A DNA stretch of 64,000 nt from Armatimonas sp043757465 (GCF_043757465.1 NZ_JAYVPL010000156.1:32134-96133); one strand, 5' to 3'. Shown: positions 33,032-42,104, counted from the stretch's first letter. Notes: generated by a model not told the origin, from the letters alone. Made by a program: numbers and translations.

Positions 33032-34318
33032 ATGAACCTCTGCGTTACCGACAATGGCCGTTTTCTTCAGTGGGACGACCAGACCCCGTTTTTCTACCTC
33101 GCCGACACTGCCTGGGAGCTGTTTCACCGCCTGACACTTGAGGAGGCGAAGCATTATTTAGACGTGCGCGCGGAGCAGGGCTTCACTGTGATACAGGCGG
33201 TCTTACTTGCGGAGTTCGACGGTCTGACGGAGCCCAACCAAAACGGCGACCTACCGCTCCATGACCTCGACCCGACCAAGCCTAATGAGCGCTACTTCGC
33301 CCACGTGGACGCCGTCTTAGAGTACGCGGAGTCGCTGGGCCTGATTGTCGGGCTGCTCCCGACCTGGGGCGATAAAGTCGTGAAGGCGTGGGGCACAGGG
33401 CCAGTCGTCTTCAATCCACAAAATGCCTACGCCTACGGCAAGTGGCTGGGCCTGCGCTATCTGCACCATGAGAATCTTATCTGGATCAATGGCGGCGATA
33501 GAAAGCCGCAGACCGATGATGAAAAAGAGACGTTTCGTAAGCTCGGGCAAGCCCTGCGTGACTCCGACCCGAATCACCTGATTACGTTCCATCCCCAGGG
33601 CGGCTGCCACTCCAGCACGGACTTTCACACCGAGGACTGGCTGGATTTTAACCAGATTCAGTCCGGCCACGGCGCACGCCGCATTGACAACGCGGCGATG
33701 GTGGACAAGGACTACGCGCTTTCACCCATCAAGCCGACCCTGGATGCGGAGCCCAACTACGAGAACCACCCGATCAACTGGAAGCCGGACACGAGCCGCT
33801 TTCGCGATGATGATGTGCGAATCTCCCTCTGGCGCTCGGTGCTGGCGGGGGCGTGTGGCGTCACCTACGGTTGTCAGGATGTCTGGCAGTTCTTTGATTC
33901 GAGCCGGCACCCCGCGATTGCGTTTGCCGACACGCACTGGAGCGAGGCGCTGCACTTCTCCGGAGCCTGGCAGGTGCGCCACCTGCGCTCTCTGCTAGAG
34001 GAGCGCGACTTCACCACGGGCATCCCGGCACAGGAGCGCATTCTTACCGAGGACACAGGTGCCCGCTGCTTAATCGGCGACGGCTGGCTTCTTTGCTATC
34101 TGCCCGAAGGCGGCGAGCTGACACTGAGCGTTGATGATTTAGGCTTTGACACCGCCGCCGTGAGCTGGTACGATCCACGTACCGGGATCGCGGTGGACGA
34201 TGACGAAGTGGACTGCAATGGGGAGATCAATGTCGCCCCGCCCACACTAGGCCGCCACAACGACTGGGTGCTTTGTTTAGAAGCCAGCGAGCTGGCCGAC
34301 AATGATGAAGAAGATTAG
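33032..34318 (+). CDS. GH140-like glycoside hydrolase (DUF4038 domain)
   Basis: From the ATG at 33032 this is 428 residues. The DUF4038 apiosidase-like barrel shows NGRFLQWDDQTPFFYLADTAWELFHRL, YLDVRAEQGFTVIQAVLLAE, NLIWINGGDRKPQ, LITFHPQGGCHSSTDF and VLAGACGVTYGCQDVW, followed by a C-terminal collagen-binding-like beta domain (AAVSWYDPRTG). GH140 members release apiose from pectic rhamnogalacturonan II or act on other terminal sugars. No signal peptide is visible. The neighbouring GH127 enzyme also points to plant-type arabinose or pectin side chains. Confidence 0.85.
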   Translation: MNLCVTDNGRFLQWDDQTPFFYLADTAWELFHRLTLEEAKHYLDVRAEQGFTVIQAVLLAEFDGLTEPNQNGDLPLHDLDPTKPNERYFAHVDAVLEYAESLGLIVGLLPTWGDKVVKAWGTGPVVFNPQNAYAYGKWLGLRYLHHENLIWINGGDRKPQTDDEKETFRKLGQALRDSDPNHLITFHPQGGCHSSTDFHTEDWLDFNQIQSGHGARRIDNAAMVDKDYALSPIKPTLDAEPNYENHPINWKPDTSRFRDDDVRISLWRSVLAGACGVTYGCQDVWQFFDSSRHPAIAFADTHWSEALHFSGAWQVRHLRSLLEERDFTTGIPAQERILTEDTGARCLIGDGWLLCYLPEGGELTLSVDDLGFDTAAVSWYDPRTGIAVDDDEVDCNGEINVAPPTLGRHNDWVLCLEASELADNDEED

Positions 34319-34344
34319 AATTTTGTCTTCAGGAGGTTTGCTTT

Positions 34345-34974
34345 ATGTCCCGCCTCTTGTTACTTGCCACTCTGGCTCTCACTCCCGTTTTCCCTGTACA
34401 CGCTCAGGAACCTGCACCTGTTCCCCCACTGGCTGCCATCGCCCGTACAGAGACCACGCTTCGTGATGCGCTGACGGCGCTTTTTGAGAAGCAAAAGGTT
34501 CCCTACCTCATCGGCCCTGGCATTGAGGGTAAGCTCAGCTTCACCGTGGATATTGCCGCACTCCCGCTCCAGGAAGCCGTCGCGCTCTTGCTGGCCGCCT
34601 CCGACAAGCCCATAAACGTAGAGACCCGCAAAAACGGTGTCTGGATTCTTAAGCTCGCCCCAACCGCACCGGCTGCACCGCCACAGGTCAATATCGCCCC
34701 CGCTCAAGTGCATGTCAGTAACTACATGCCCAAGAACCCCACTATCGCAAGTCTGAATGTTGCCTCAAACGGCGATCCAGTCATCGCGGTTCTGGAATTG
34801 CAAGCCAATCTTTTGGAGCAAGAAATCGCCAGCGCCAAAGAAAACATGGGACCTGATAACGAGGGCATGAAAATACTTCAAAGCCAGCTACGAACGGTTC
34901 GTCGCCAGCTTGCAGTCCGGCGGGCTCAGGCGACCAAAAAGACGACAGCCGCCGCAACTACAAAGCGTCGCTAG
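34345..34974 (+). CDS. Secreted protein with an STN/secretin-like domain
   Basis: The 209-residue protein has a signal peptide (MSRLLLLATLALTPVFPVHAQ) and a STN-like module (TTLRDALTALFEKQKVPYLIGPGIEGKLSFTV then LPLQEAVALLLAAS), a fold common at the N-termini of secretins and TonB receptors. A Pro/Ala linker and a coiled-coil-like C-terminus (EQEIASAKENMG, ILQSQLRTVRRQLAVRRAQ) follow. It has one of the strongest Shine-Dalgarno sequences in the window, AGGAGG, 8 bases before ATG, unlike the leaderless genes. It may bind a receptor or another envelope protein; the role is unknown. Confidence 0.75.
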   Translation: MSRLLLLATLALTPVFPVHAQEPAPVPPLAAIARTETTLRDALTALFEKQKVPYLIGPGIEGKLSFTVDIAALPLQEAVALLLAASDKPINVETRKNGVWILKLAPTAPAAPPQVNIAPAQVHVSNYMPKNPTIASLNVASNGDPVIAVLELQANLLEQEIASAKENMGPDNEGMKILQSQLRTVRRQLAVRRAQATKKTTAAATTKRR

Positions 34975-34977
34975 CCG

Positions 34978-35487
34978 ATGGGGTCCATCTGGCGCGTGCC
35001 GCCCTCGGTGATCCGTGAGGGGAAGCTCTTACTGGACCAGCAGTGCTGGTGCTGGGGGCAGGATATTCGCCATACGGAGGGCAACCTGCTCCTCAAGCAC
35101 GGCTTTGTGCGCGAGCGCCACGAGAGCGAGAAAGACCTCTCGCGATATGTTTCCCCCCCGGCCACGCTCTGGGCATTCGGGCTGTTTTACGATGGCCTCT
35201 GGCTGTTGCGCCAGGACTTCAAGATTCGCCTTGCGCCCTCTGAGACGTCGCCCGATGTCTGGACGGTGCGCACTGCCCCGATCCACTACCCCGCTACGGA
35301 GGAAGAAGGCGAACGGCTCCGTGAAAAACTCCGTGCAGCCTGCCTCTGGATCGCGGAGTACGAAGACAACATCCCTCGTGCCTGGCGCGTCGAGACCTTG
35401 CGCCGATGGGACAAGAAAAGCATCCCAGCGGCAGAGCAAGCTGCACGCTGGCACAGTTTAGAGGAGGCCATTGGATGCGTTCCGTGA
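34978..35487 (+). CDS. Conserved protein of unknown function
   Basis: The 169-residue protein is soluble and rich in Trp (WRVPPSVIREGKLLLDQQCWCWGQDIRH, LWAFGLFYDGLWLLRQDFKIRL, AAACLWIAEYED-like), with no motif I recognise. It follows the STN-like gene by 3 bases and probably shares its mRNA, although it lacks a signal peptide. The two-arm palindromic repeat at 35500 follows its stop codon. Function unknown. Confidence 0.6.
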   Translation: MGSIWRVPPSVIREGKLLLDQQCWCWGQDIRHTEGNLLLKHGFVRERHESEKDLSRYVSPPATLWAFGLFYDGLWLLRQDFKIRLAPSETSPDVWTVRTAPIHYPATEEEGERLREKLRAACLWIAEYEDNIPRAWRVETLRRWDKKSIPAAEQAARWHSLEEAIGCVP

Positions 35488-35499
35488 TCTTGCAGCTTA

Positions 35500-35577
35500 C
35501 CCCCTAACCCCGCCTAGCGGGGGGAATATAAGGAAAATTCCTTGTTGTCCCCCCGTTGCACGGGGGTTAGGGGGCAA
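35500..35577. repeat. Two-arm palindromic repeat element, second full copy
   Basis: Arms CCCCCTAACCCCGCCTAGCG and ...CGTTGCACGGGGGTTAGGGGG surround AATATAAGGAAAATTCCTTG, the same architecture as 5924-6002 with the core in the other orientation. It lies between the convergent unknown and S10 peptidase genes, where it could end transcription from both sides. Confidence 0.8.
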
Positions 35578-35578
35578 C

Positions 35579-37015
35579 CTAAAGCCAGGCTAGCACGTCG
35601 GATTTGAGCTGCGCGAGGCAGCCTTCCTCGATATACATCATGTGCCCCGACGGATAGTAGCGCTGGGTGAAGTTGGTTTTCCGCACAACCGGCAGGCCCA
35701 TGTGTGCAAACGTGTACTCGGCAGCAGCATGCGGCGTGGCCAGATCATAAAATCCCTGTGCAACAAAGACCTTCATGTACGGGTTCTTGGTCAGCGCGGA
35801 CTTCAGCGCCCCTGCGGTGTCCGTGAAGTTATTGCCATCGCCCCAGTTCCACTTGCCGTAGAGTCCGCCTAGAATGTTGTACTCCAGATCACTCTCGTAG
35901 CCAAGTTGCTCACGAACATAGCTATTGAAGCAGGCCGTGTAGCCCGGGGAGATGGCGGCGTGCGACGGATCAAACTCAGGGTTTTCCGCGCCCTCGTTGC
36001 CCTGCTGCGCCGTGAGGCGGCTGTCTAAGCGGCCTACAACAACGCCACGATCACGCAGAAGCTCCTTGCAGAAGCGGAAGTGCTCGATGCGCAGGTCCCG
36101 CTGGTCAATATACGTCTCCGAGAGGCCCGTGATCCGGGCGAGGGTCGCGATAATCCTTGTCCGCTCTTTGGGCAGTAATCTATCACCCTTGAACAGCGCG
36201 GTGGCGTACTCACCGAAGGCAAACGCCTCGACTTCCTTGATGAGCTTCTCCACGGGTTTATTGAGAATAATCTTCGCCAGCTTTTTGTGGTACCAAGCGG
36301 TAGCGGCGTAGGTCGGCAAGTAGAGAATGTAGGGAAGATCATTGCCCTGCGTGAAGCGCAGGGTCTGGAAGTTTAGCACGGTCGAGATCAAGAGAAGCCC
36401 CGAGAGAGCGATTCCCTTGTCAATCAGATAGCCCGCCAACCCCGCGCCCCGCGTGGTGCCGTAGCTCTCGCCCACCATGTAGAGCGGCGAGCTCCAGCGC
36501 TTATTACGGGTGATAAAGAGCCGGATAAACTCCCCGAGGCTCTCGATATCGCCCTGAACGCCCCAGAACTTCTTAGCGGTTTCATCGTCCTTGGCGCGCG
36601 AGAAGCCGGTACCGACGGGATCAATAAAGACTAAGTCAAACTGTTCCAGCCACGTGTGCGGGTTGTCCTCGACAGCGTACGGTGGCGGGGGCAGGCTACC
36701 ATCAGGGAGCTGCGCAGCACGCTTGGGGCCGATGGTGCCTAAGTGCAGCCAGACGCTCGACGAACCAGGGCCACCGTTGAAGGAGATCAGCAGCGGGCGC
36801 TCCGTGGCGGGCCGGTCGTCGTCTTTGGTGTAGGCCATGTAGAAGACCTGCGCCTCAATCTCGTCTTTGGCATTCTTCAGCGGCATCCGCCCCGCCGTCA
36901 CCGAGTACTTGATGGTTTTCCCATTCAGCACGACTTCATGCTGCGTCACAACCGGTGTCTCTTCGACAAACTCGTTCTTCTTTGCGCCCTCATCGGGCTT
37001 CTTCTCTTCGCTCAT
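35579..37015 (-). CDS. S10-family serine carboxypeptidase-like peptidase
   Basis: From the ATG at 37015 this is 478 residues. The S10 motifs are the oxyanion segment LISFNGGPGSSSVWLHL, catalytic Ser184 in VGESYGTTRG, Asp424 in GFYDLATP and His458 in PSGHMMY. S10 enzymes remove C-terminal residues, usually in acidic compartments. No signal peptide is apparent at this start and the N-terminus is charged (EEKKPDEGAKKNEF), which is unusual for the family. TATAAT ends 6 bases before the ATG, facing the GH127 promoter. Confidence 0.88.
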   Translation of the reverse strand: MSEEKKPDEGAKKNEFVEETPVVTQHEVVLNGKTIKYSVTAGRMPLKNAKDEIEAQVFYMAYTKDDDRPATERPLLISFNGGPGSSSVWLHLGTIGPKRAAQLPDGSLPPPPYAVEDNPHTWLEQFDLVFIDPVGTGFSRAKDDETAKKFWGVQGDIESLGEFIRLFITRNKRWSSPLYMVGESYGTTRGAGLAGYLIDKGIALSGLLLISTVLNFQTLRFTQGNDLPYILYLPTYAATAWYHKKLAKIILNKPVEKLIKEVEAFAFGEYATALFKGDRLLPKERTRIIATLARITGLSETYIDQRDLRIEHFRFCKELLRDRGVVVGRLDSRLTAQQGNEGAENPEFDPSHAAISPGYTACFNSYVREQLGYESDLEYNILGGLYGKWNWGDGNNFTDTAGALKSALTKNPYMKVFVAQGFYDLATPHAAAEYTFAHMGLPVVRKTNFTQRYYPSGHMMYIEEGCLAQLKSDVLAWL

Positions 37016-37021
37016 GGGGGA

Positions 37022-37037
37022 ATTATACCTGTACAAT
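37022..37037. promoter_or_regulatory. Divergent leaderless promoter pair, 28-bp gap
   Basis: TATAAT (37027-37022, minus) and TACAAT (37032-37037, plus) each end 6 bases from their start codons at 37015 and 37044. The two boxes are only 4 bases apart, so both promoters cannot be occupied at once. Confidence 0.75.
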
Positions 37038-37043
37038 CTCCCT

Positions 37044-38852
37044 ATGAATACGGCGATACCCTTCGCAACGCCCTTGCCACTGGGCGCGATTCTTCCCAAA
37101 GGCTGGCTGCTGCGTCAGCTTCAGACCCAGGCCGACGGGCTGGGCGGGCACTTGCATGAGTTCTGGCCGGATATCAAAGATAGCCAGTGGCGTGGCGGGA
37201 GCGCCGAGGGCTGGGAGCGCGTCCCCTACTGGCTCGATGGCTTCGTCCCGCTGGCGTTTCTGCTAGAGGATGCAAAACTCATTGCCGTGGCGCGGGAGTG
37301 GATCGAGAGTATCCTCGTGGGCCAGCACAGCGACGGCTGGTTTGGGCCACGCACCGCCAACGAGAGCCACGGGGCACGCAAAGACGATCCCTGGCCGCAG
37401 TTTATCTTGTTTAAAGTCTTCACCCAGTGGCACGAAGCCACGGGCGACCCTCGGATTATCCCCGCGATGCTCAGCGCCACCAAGCGCATTCATTCGGTGC
37501 TGCAAGAAACCCCGCTCTGGGACTGGGCCAAGATGCGCTGGATGGAGCTGGCGATCTCCATTAAATGGCTGAAAGAGCAAACGGGCGAAGCCTGGCTGGA
37601 TGAGTTACTCTTGCTTGCCGCCCAGCAAGGCTACAACTGGCAAGCGCACTTCGAGAACTTCGAGCACACGGAAAAAGCAACGAAATGGACGCTGGAGAAC
37701 CATGTCGTCAACCACGCTATGGCGCTGAAAGAACCAATTTACCACAAGGGAAATGCTCCCAATGTCTACGGTAAGCTCATGAAGTTTCATGGACAAGCCA
37801 ATGGAATGTTCAGCGGTGACGAATCACTAGCAGGGCTTTCTCCCTCGCAAGGCACCGAGCTCTGCGCCGTAGTAGAAGCCATGTTCTCTCTGGAGCTCTG
37901 CTTTGCACAAGGTGGAAATGTATTCGATGCCATTCTTTTCGAAGAGATCGCCTACAACGCGCTCCCGGCCACCTTTACAGACGATATGTGGGCGCACCAG
38001 TACGACCAGCAAGTGAACCAAGTGCTTTGTATGGACTCCAAAACAAAAGAAGACACAGTCTTCACGACCAATGGTCCACGTTCTAACCTCTTCGGCCTAG
38101 AGCCCAACTTCGGCTGCTGCACCGCTAACTTCCACCAAGGCTGGCCCAAGCTCACGAGCCACCTTTGGATGCAAAGGAAAGATGGCACCCTGGCACCGCT
38201 CTCTCTTGCTCCGTGCACCGTCACCACCGAAGCCGTTTCCTTCACCGTCGAGACCGAGTATCCCTACAGCGAGACCGTTACAATCCGGGCAACCAAGGGA
38301 AGCGCAAAACTTCGCCTCACGATTCCTCCTTGGGCTGAGGATGCAACCTGCAATGGCGAGAACTTCCTCGAAGCCAGCTCTTTTGACGCAACACTGACAC
38401 CAGAAGCTCCCGTCACGCTACACTTTGCGTTCACGCCGCGCACGGAACAGCGCCCCTCAGGTGGGGTTTCGGTCTACGTGGGGCCGCTACTCTTTGGGCT
38501 CAAGATCGGGGAGGACGTACGAAAAGAAGGGCCGGAGCCGTGGGCGGATCGCGAGGTGCACCCGACCACGCCGTGGAACTACGCGATCGATCTGAGTAAG
38601 CCGCTGGTGCTCGATAAAGAGACGCTGACGATCACCGCAACGGGACATCGCGTCCCGGAGTGGGGACTCGAAAAACACGCCGCCGGGCCGCTGCCAGAGT
38701 CCCCGGTAAGAGTGACAACACCGGCGGAGGAAGTCACGCTGGTTCCCTACGGCTCCACCCTGCTGCGCATCGCGGAGTTTCCGGTGACAGAGTCTCTCAG
38801 GGAACCACTTGAAACGGAACTTTGCTTGTCAGGATCCCAAGCGGCGTTGTGA
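37044..38852 (+). CDS. GH127-like beta-L-arabinofuranosidase (DUF1680)
   Basis: The 602-residue protein matches GH127/DUF1680: ESHGARKDDPWPQFILFKVF, ALKEPIYHKGNAPNVYGKL, and a zinc site made of Glu272-x-Cys274 in GTELCAVVEA and Cys358-Cys359 in GLEPNFGCCTANF. In characterised members a Cys acts as the nucleophile with Zn. A C-terminal beta-sandwich (VSVYVGPLLFGLKIGED) follows. The longer frame start at 36867 is antisense to the S10 gene and rejected. The last residues overlap the convergent GloVer gene by 56 bp, a longer overlap than elsewhere in the window. Confidence 0.9.
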   Translation: MNTAIPFATPLPLGAILPKGWLLRQLQTQADGLGGHLHEFWPDIKDSQWRGGSAEGWERVPYWLDGFVPLAFLLEDAKLIAVAREWIESILVGQHSDGWFGPRTANESHGARKDDPWPQFILFKVFTQWHEATGDPRIIPAMLSATKRIHSVLQETPLWDWAKMRWMELAISIKWLKEQTGEAWLDELLLLAAQQGYNWQAHFENFEHTEKATKWTLENHVVNHAMALKEPIYHKGNAPNVYGKLMKFHGQANGMFSGDESLAGLSPSQGTELCAVVEAMFSLELCFAQGGNVFDAILFEEIAYNALPATFTDDMWAHQYDQQVNQVLCMDSKTKEDTVFTTNGPRSNLFGLEPNFGCCTANFHQGWPKLTSHLWMQRKDGTLAPLSLAPCTVTTEAVSFTVETEYPYSETVTIRATKGSAKLRLTIPPWAEDATCNGENFLEASSFDATLTPEAPVTLHFAFTPRTEQRPSGGVSVYVGPLLFGLKIGEDVRKEGPEPWADREVHPTTPWNYAIDLSKPLVLDKETLTITATGHRVPEWGLEKHAAGPLPESPVRVTTPAEEVTLVPYGSTLLRIAEFPVTESLREPLETELCLSGSQAAL

Positions 38853-40185
38853 CCTTGATAACTCCACTCGTGGCACCTTTTGGAACCCTAACGGTGATCT
38901 TGCTATCCGACTCGACTTTAAAGCCAGCCGCAGCTCCGTTGAACGAAACAGAGGACGCACCGGTAAAGTTAAAGCCTGATAGAGTCACCGTGCTCTCCGC
39001 TCGCCCGGAGAGGGGTGTCACGGTGAATGCAGTCATGTCGAGGCAGTAAAACACACCTCGCCCTTTGCTTCCTCCCTGACTGGTAAGACCGTAGAGCTTG
39101 CCATTGCTATGGAGCAAGGGTGTCTGCACGCAGTACATTCCCTCGGTCATGCGCGGATCGCGGGAGTACACCACGCTGAATGCCTCGCCGGAGAGCTTGA
39201 TGCGGTAGAGAACACCCCGTCCCCCCGCACCACCCAACCGGGTCGCCCCGTAGAGATAGCCATCTTTGGCTTGCACCAGCCCCGCCAGAGGGTTAGAGCC
39301 GTCGCTACCGGAAAACGTGTGCAAAACCGTGAACTCTCCCGACAGCGTGAGCCGATAGACAAGCCCCAAGGCCATCGCCCCGCCCGCAAAGCAGGTGCCG
39401 TAGAGGTTGCCATCGCTGGCTTGCATGAGGTTATAGGAGGTTGCCCCGTTGGCATTGTCAAACTTGTGTAGCAATATGATCTGGCCGCTGGGGGTTACCT
39501 TAATCACGGTGCCAAAGCCCGTGCCACCTTTGAGAGTGGTGCCATAAAGATTTCCGTCGGTGCCCGCCACAAGCATACTCCCCATATTTCCCAAAGTGGC
39601 GAAGTCCGACTTTTGCAGGCGTGCAAAGGGGGAGACTACCGAACCACTGGGCGTGATTTTGTAGATCGTGCCGCTCTGCTGATTGCTAGAGTTAGAGGTA
39701 ATCCCGTAGAGGTTGCCGTCTTTGGCCTGAACGGGCGGCGACAGCGGATAGGAGCCGTCCTCAGTGTTCTTGAAATCGTAGAGCACGCGAAAGACTCCGC
39801 TTGCCGTGATTTTAAAGACAACACCCGTTCGTAGCTTACCGCCGCTGTAGGTCGTCCCGTAGAAGTCACCATCGTTTCCCAAAGATAGACCGCCGAAGGC
39901 CTGGGCACCTTGTGTCAGATTGAAACTATTGAGAACCGTCAGCTTTCCCTCCGGCGTAAACCGAAAGATCGCCCCGCGATTGGCCGTGCCACCTTGTTCG
40001 GAAGCGCCGAAAATACTGCCATCCTTGCCCAGAGCAAGCATTCCTATTTCGTGGGGATAGAGAGGGTCGCCCGGGTTAGAGCCGAAGTCATAAAGCACGG
40101 TCAGGGTCTGTGCACGCGCGGCACCGAGGGAGAGGGCTAGCCCCGTGAGTAAGAGCGTGCGCGTGATGCATTGATGCCCAGTCAT
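38797..40185 (-). CDS. Secreted GloVer-repeat protein with IPT/TIG domain
   Basis: The 462-residue protein has a signal peptide (MTGHQCITRTLLLTGLALSLGAARA) and about eight tandem repeats of the choice-of-anchor GloVer type (GLSLGNDGDFYGTTYSGG, VQAKDGNLYGITSNS, LVQAKDGYLYGATRLGG), then a C-terminal IPT/TIG sandwich (PLSGRAESTVTLSGFNFTGA). Such proteins are exported and often surface-exposed or cell-wall associated; binding partners are unknown. Unlike many members it lacks a visible C-terminal anchor. The start is near a weak GACAAT box (5 bases) with AAAGGA slightly further upstream, so the initiation mode is unclear. Confidence 0.88.
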   Translation of the reverse strand: MTGHQCITRTLLLTGLALSLGAARAQTLTVLYDFGSNPGDPLYPHEIGMLALGKDGSIFGASEQGGTANRGAIFRFTPEGKLTVLNSFNLTQGAQAFGGLSLGNDGDFYGTTYSGGKLRTGVVFKITASGVFRVLYDFKNTEDGSYPLSPPVQAKDGNLYGITSNSSNQQSGTIYKITPSGSVVSPFARLQKSDFATLGNMGSMLVAGTDGNLYGTTLKGGTGFGTVIKVTPSGQIILLHKFDNANGATSYNLMQASDGNLYGTCFAGGAMALGLVYRLTLSGEFTVLHTFSGSDGSNPLAGLVQAKDGYLYGATRLGGAGGRGVLYRIKLSGEAFSVVYSRDPRMTEGMYCVQTPLLHSNGKLYGLTSQGGSKGRGVFYCLDMTAFTVTPLSGRAESTVTLSGFNFTGASSVSFNGAAAGFKVESDSKITVRVPKGATSGVIKVTTPLGILTSKVPFQVVP

Positions 40186-40328
40186 AAATCATTGTCCTTT
40201 TCTTAGCCAAATTTCGACAAACTCACAATAAATCCTTCCCTTTCGGACTCGCCTTTATTGCGCGGCATCTGCCACGGTCATTCAATTCTTTTTCACCGTC
40301 GAATAAATTCCCGTCGCCGACACGTAAT

Positions 40329-40461
40329 CCGCCCAATGGAATTGGGCGTCAAGAAGCCTTCGGCTGGGAAGTCGCTCCGCGACTAGGGAACCAGGGAATT
40401 CGGCAGTCGCGGAGCGACTTTTGGGCGGCACGCCTGCTGACGCCCACGTTCGTGTGGGCGG
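40329..40461. repeat. Palindromic composite element in the 326-bp gap 40186-40511
   Basis: The gap holds no gene. It contains hairpins CGCCCAAT-GGA-ATTGGGCG (40330), an inverted pair AGTCGCTCCGCGACT (40370) and AGTCGCGGAGCGACT (40405), GGGCGGCACGCC (about 40423-40434) and CGCCCACG-TTCG-TGTGGGCG at the right end (40441). The outer hairpins and the GGGCGGCACGCC...GACGCCC block are shared with 23949-24098, and the TCGCTCCGCG stem recurs in the terminator at 26158. I see no further function in the remaining bases. Confidence 0.65.
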
Positions 40462-40511
40462 ACAGGTACAGCCCAGAAGGAACCCTCCTGCTCTCTCGCG
40501 AATTAAAGCGC

Positions 40512-41777
40512 ATGGAAGCAAAGAAGCGTGTGGTGAATAAATTTGCGACGATCTTCCCCCAGAGCCCACGGGGCGCGAACGAGAAGATTATCTACGGGCA
40601 TATTGGACTAGGCGGTATGGGCAGCAGCCACGTGGTGGCGGATTCGTGCGCGGCGCTGTGCGATGTGGACGCCAATCACCTTAAGGCGAATGCCGCTAAA
40701 GTGAAGGGGTCGCCGCTGCTCACCGACGACTACCGGCGGGTTTTGGAGCGCAAGGACATTGACGCTGTGACAATCGGCACGCCGGATCACTGGCACGCCC
40801 TGATGACGGTGCATGCCTGCCAGGCGGGCAAAGATGTCTACTCCGAGAAGCCCACTTGTAAGACCATCGAAGAGGGCAGGGCGATGATCGAAGCGGCGCG
40901 GCGCTACAAGCGGGTGGTGCAGATCGGCTCGCAGGGACGCTCGAACCCGAGCGCCGCCGTGGCCTGCAACTACATTCGCAACGGGCAGATCGGCACGGTC
41001 AAGGAAGTCAAGCTCTGGCACCCCAATAACTATGTCTCGGACAACAGCTTTGGCAAGGAAGGCCCCGCGCCGCCTGAGCTGAACTGGGACATGTGGCTGG
41101 GGCCGATCGGCTGGCGGCCCTACAACCCCGCGATTGTGCACTTTAACTTCCGCTGGCTCATGGACTCCGGCGGCGGCTTTATCCGCGACCGCGGCAACCA
41201 CGCCCTGTCCATCGCTCTGTGGCTCACGGGCCAAGACAACTGGGACGCGCCGGTCACGGTGACTGCAAGCGGCGAGACCAACCCCAACTCGGTCTATGAT
41301 GCGCCCCTCACGATGAAAGTGAAGTGGGAGTTCTCCAAGCCGCAGTGGACTCTGATCTGGGAGCAGCCCGGTGTGGTTCCCGAGCGCTTCGAGGGCGAGT
41401 GGGGCGGCACCTACACGGGCGACAAAGGCGATCTGATTGTGGCGGGCGGCGATGGCGGCTGCGCCACGGAGGAAAAAGCCAAGCTCTATACGCCGCCTGC
41501 CGGTGGCTTCAAGGCGTTTCTAGAACCCGAGAACACCGACCCCACGGAACGGCATCGCCGTAACTGGCGGCGCTGCATTAAAACCCGGGAGAAGCCCGTG
41601 ATGGACGTAGAAATTGGGGTCAAAGTGATTATTCTGCCGATTATCGCCAATATCGCCTACACACTTGGCCGCAAGCTCACCTACGACCCTAAGACCTGGA
41701 AGTTTATCGGTGACGAAGAGGCCAACCGGATGCTCTATGAACCGTACCGTGCTCCGTGGAGCTTGAAAGGAATCTAA
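40512..41777 (+). CDS. Gfo/Idh/MocA-family oxidoreductase
   Basis: The 421-residue protein has a short N-terminal tail, the Rossmann motif YGHIGLGGMGSSHV, the family motif SEKPTCKTIEEGRAMIEAAR (EKP) and GSQGRSNPSAAVACNYIRNGQIG, then the C-terminal alpha/beta domain (FRWLMDSGGGFIRDRGNHAL). Such enzymes oxidise or isomerise sugars, inositols or their derivatives with NAD(P). No twin-arginine signal is seen, although some relatives have one. A HEAT-like gene follows after 3 bases. Confidence 0.88.
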   Translation: MEAKKRVVNKFATIFPQSPRGANEKIIYGHIGLGGMGSSHVVADSCAALCDVDANHLKANAAKVKGSPLLTDDYRRVLERKDIDAVTIGTPDHWHALMTVHACQAGKDVYSEKPTCKTIEEGRAMIEAARRYKRVVQIGSQGRSNPSAAVACNYIRNGQIGTVKEVKLWHPNNYVSDNSFGKEGPAPPELNWDMWLGPIGWRPYNPAIVHFNFRWLMDSGGGFIRDRGNHALSIALWLTGQDNWDAPVTVTASGETNPNSVYDAPLTMKVKWEFSKPQWTLIWEQPGVVPERFEGEWGGTYTGDKGDLIVAGGDGGCATEEKAKLYTPPAGGFKAFLEPENTDPTERHRRNWRRCIKTREKPVMDVEIGVKVIILPIIANIAYTLGRKLTYDPKTWKFIGDEEANRMLYEPYRAPWSLKGI

Positions 41778-41780
41778 CCC

Positions 41781-42104
41781 ATGCGCGACTCTCTTCTCGC
41801 CGCCGCCGACCTCATGGCGGGTACCGACAAAGTTCAGGCCAAAGCCGCGATGCTGAGCATGGCACAGACCATTCATACAGTTTGCAGGCCTGGAGGCAGC
41901 AAAACCATCCGCACGGATTATCTGAAAGAGCTGCTGGAGATTCTTAGCGGCAAGCGCCCTCGCCTCGTGCGCGCCCACGCCGCCCGGCTGGTCGGCTACA
42001 TCGGCAGCAAGACCGACGACAAAGCGCTCGCACGCTTTGCCGCCGATCCCGAGCTCAAAGCCGATATCCAAATGGCCCGCGAACGCTTGCGACGCGGGGG
42101 CTAG
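41781..42104 (+). CDS. HEAT-repeat-like small protein
   Basis: The 107-residue protein has amphipathic helical pairs (LLAAADLMAGTDKVQAKAAM, LKELLEILSGKRPRLVRAHAAR, DDKALARFAADPELKADIQMA) consistent with HEAT-like repeats. It starts 3 bases after the oxidoreductase stop and is probably translated with it. Function unknown; a regulatory or scaffolding partner is possible. Confidence 0.6.
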   Translation: MRDSLLAAADLMAGTDKVQAKAAMLSMAQTIHTVCRPGGSKTIRTDYLKELLEILSGKRPRLVRAHAARLVGYIGSKTDDKALARFAADPELKADIQMARERLRRGG

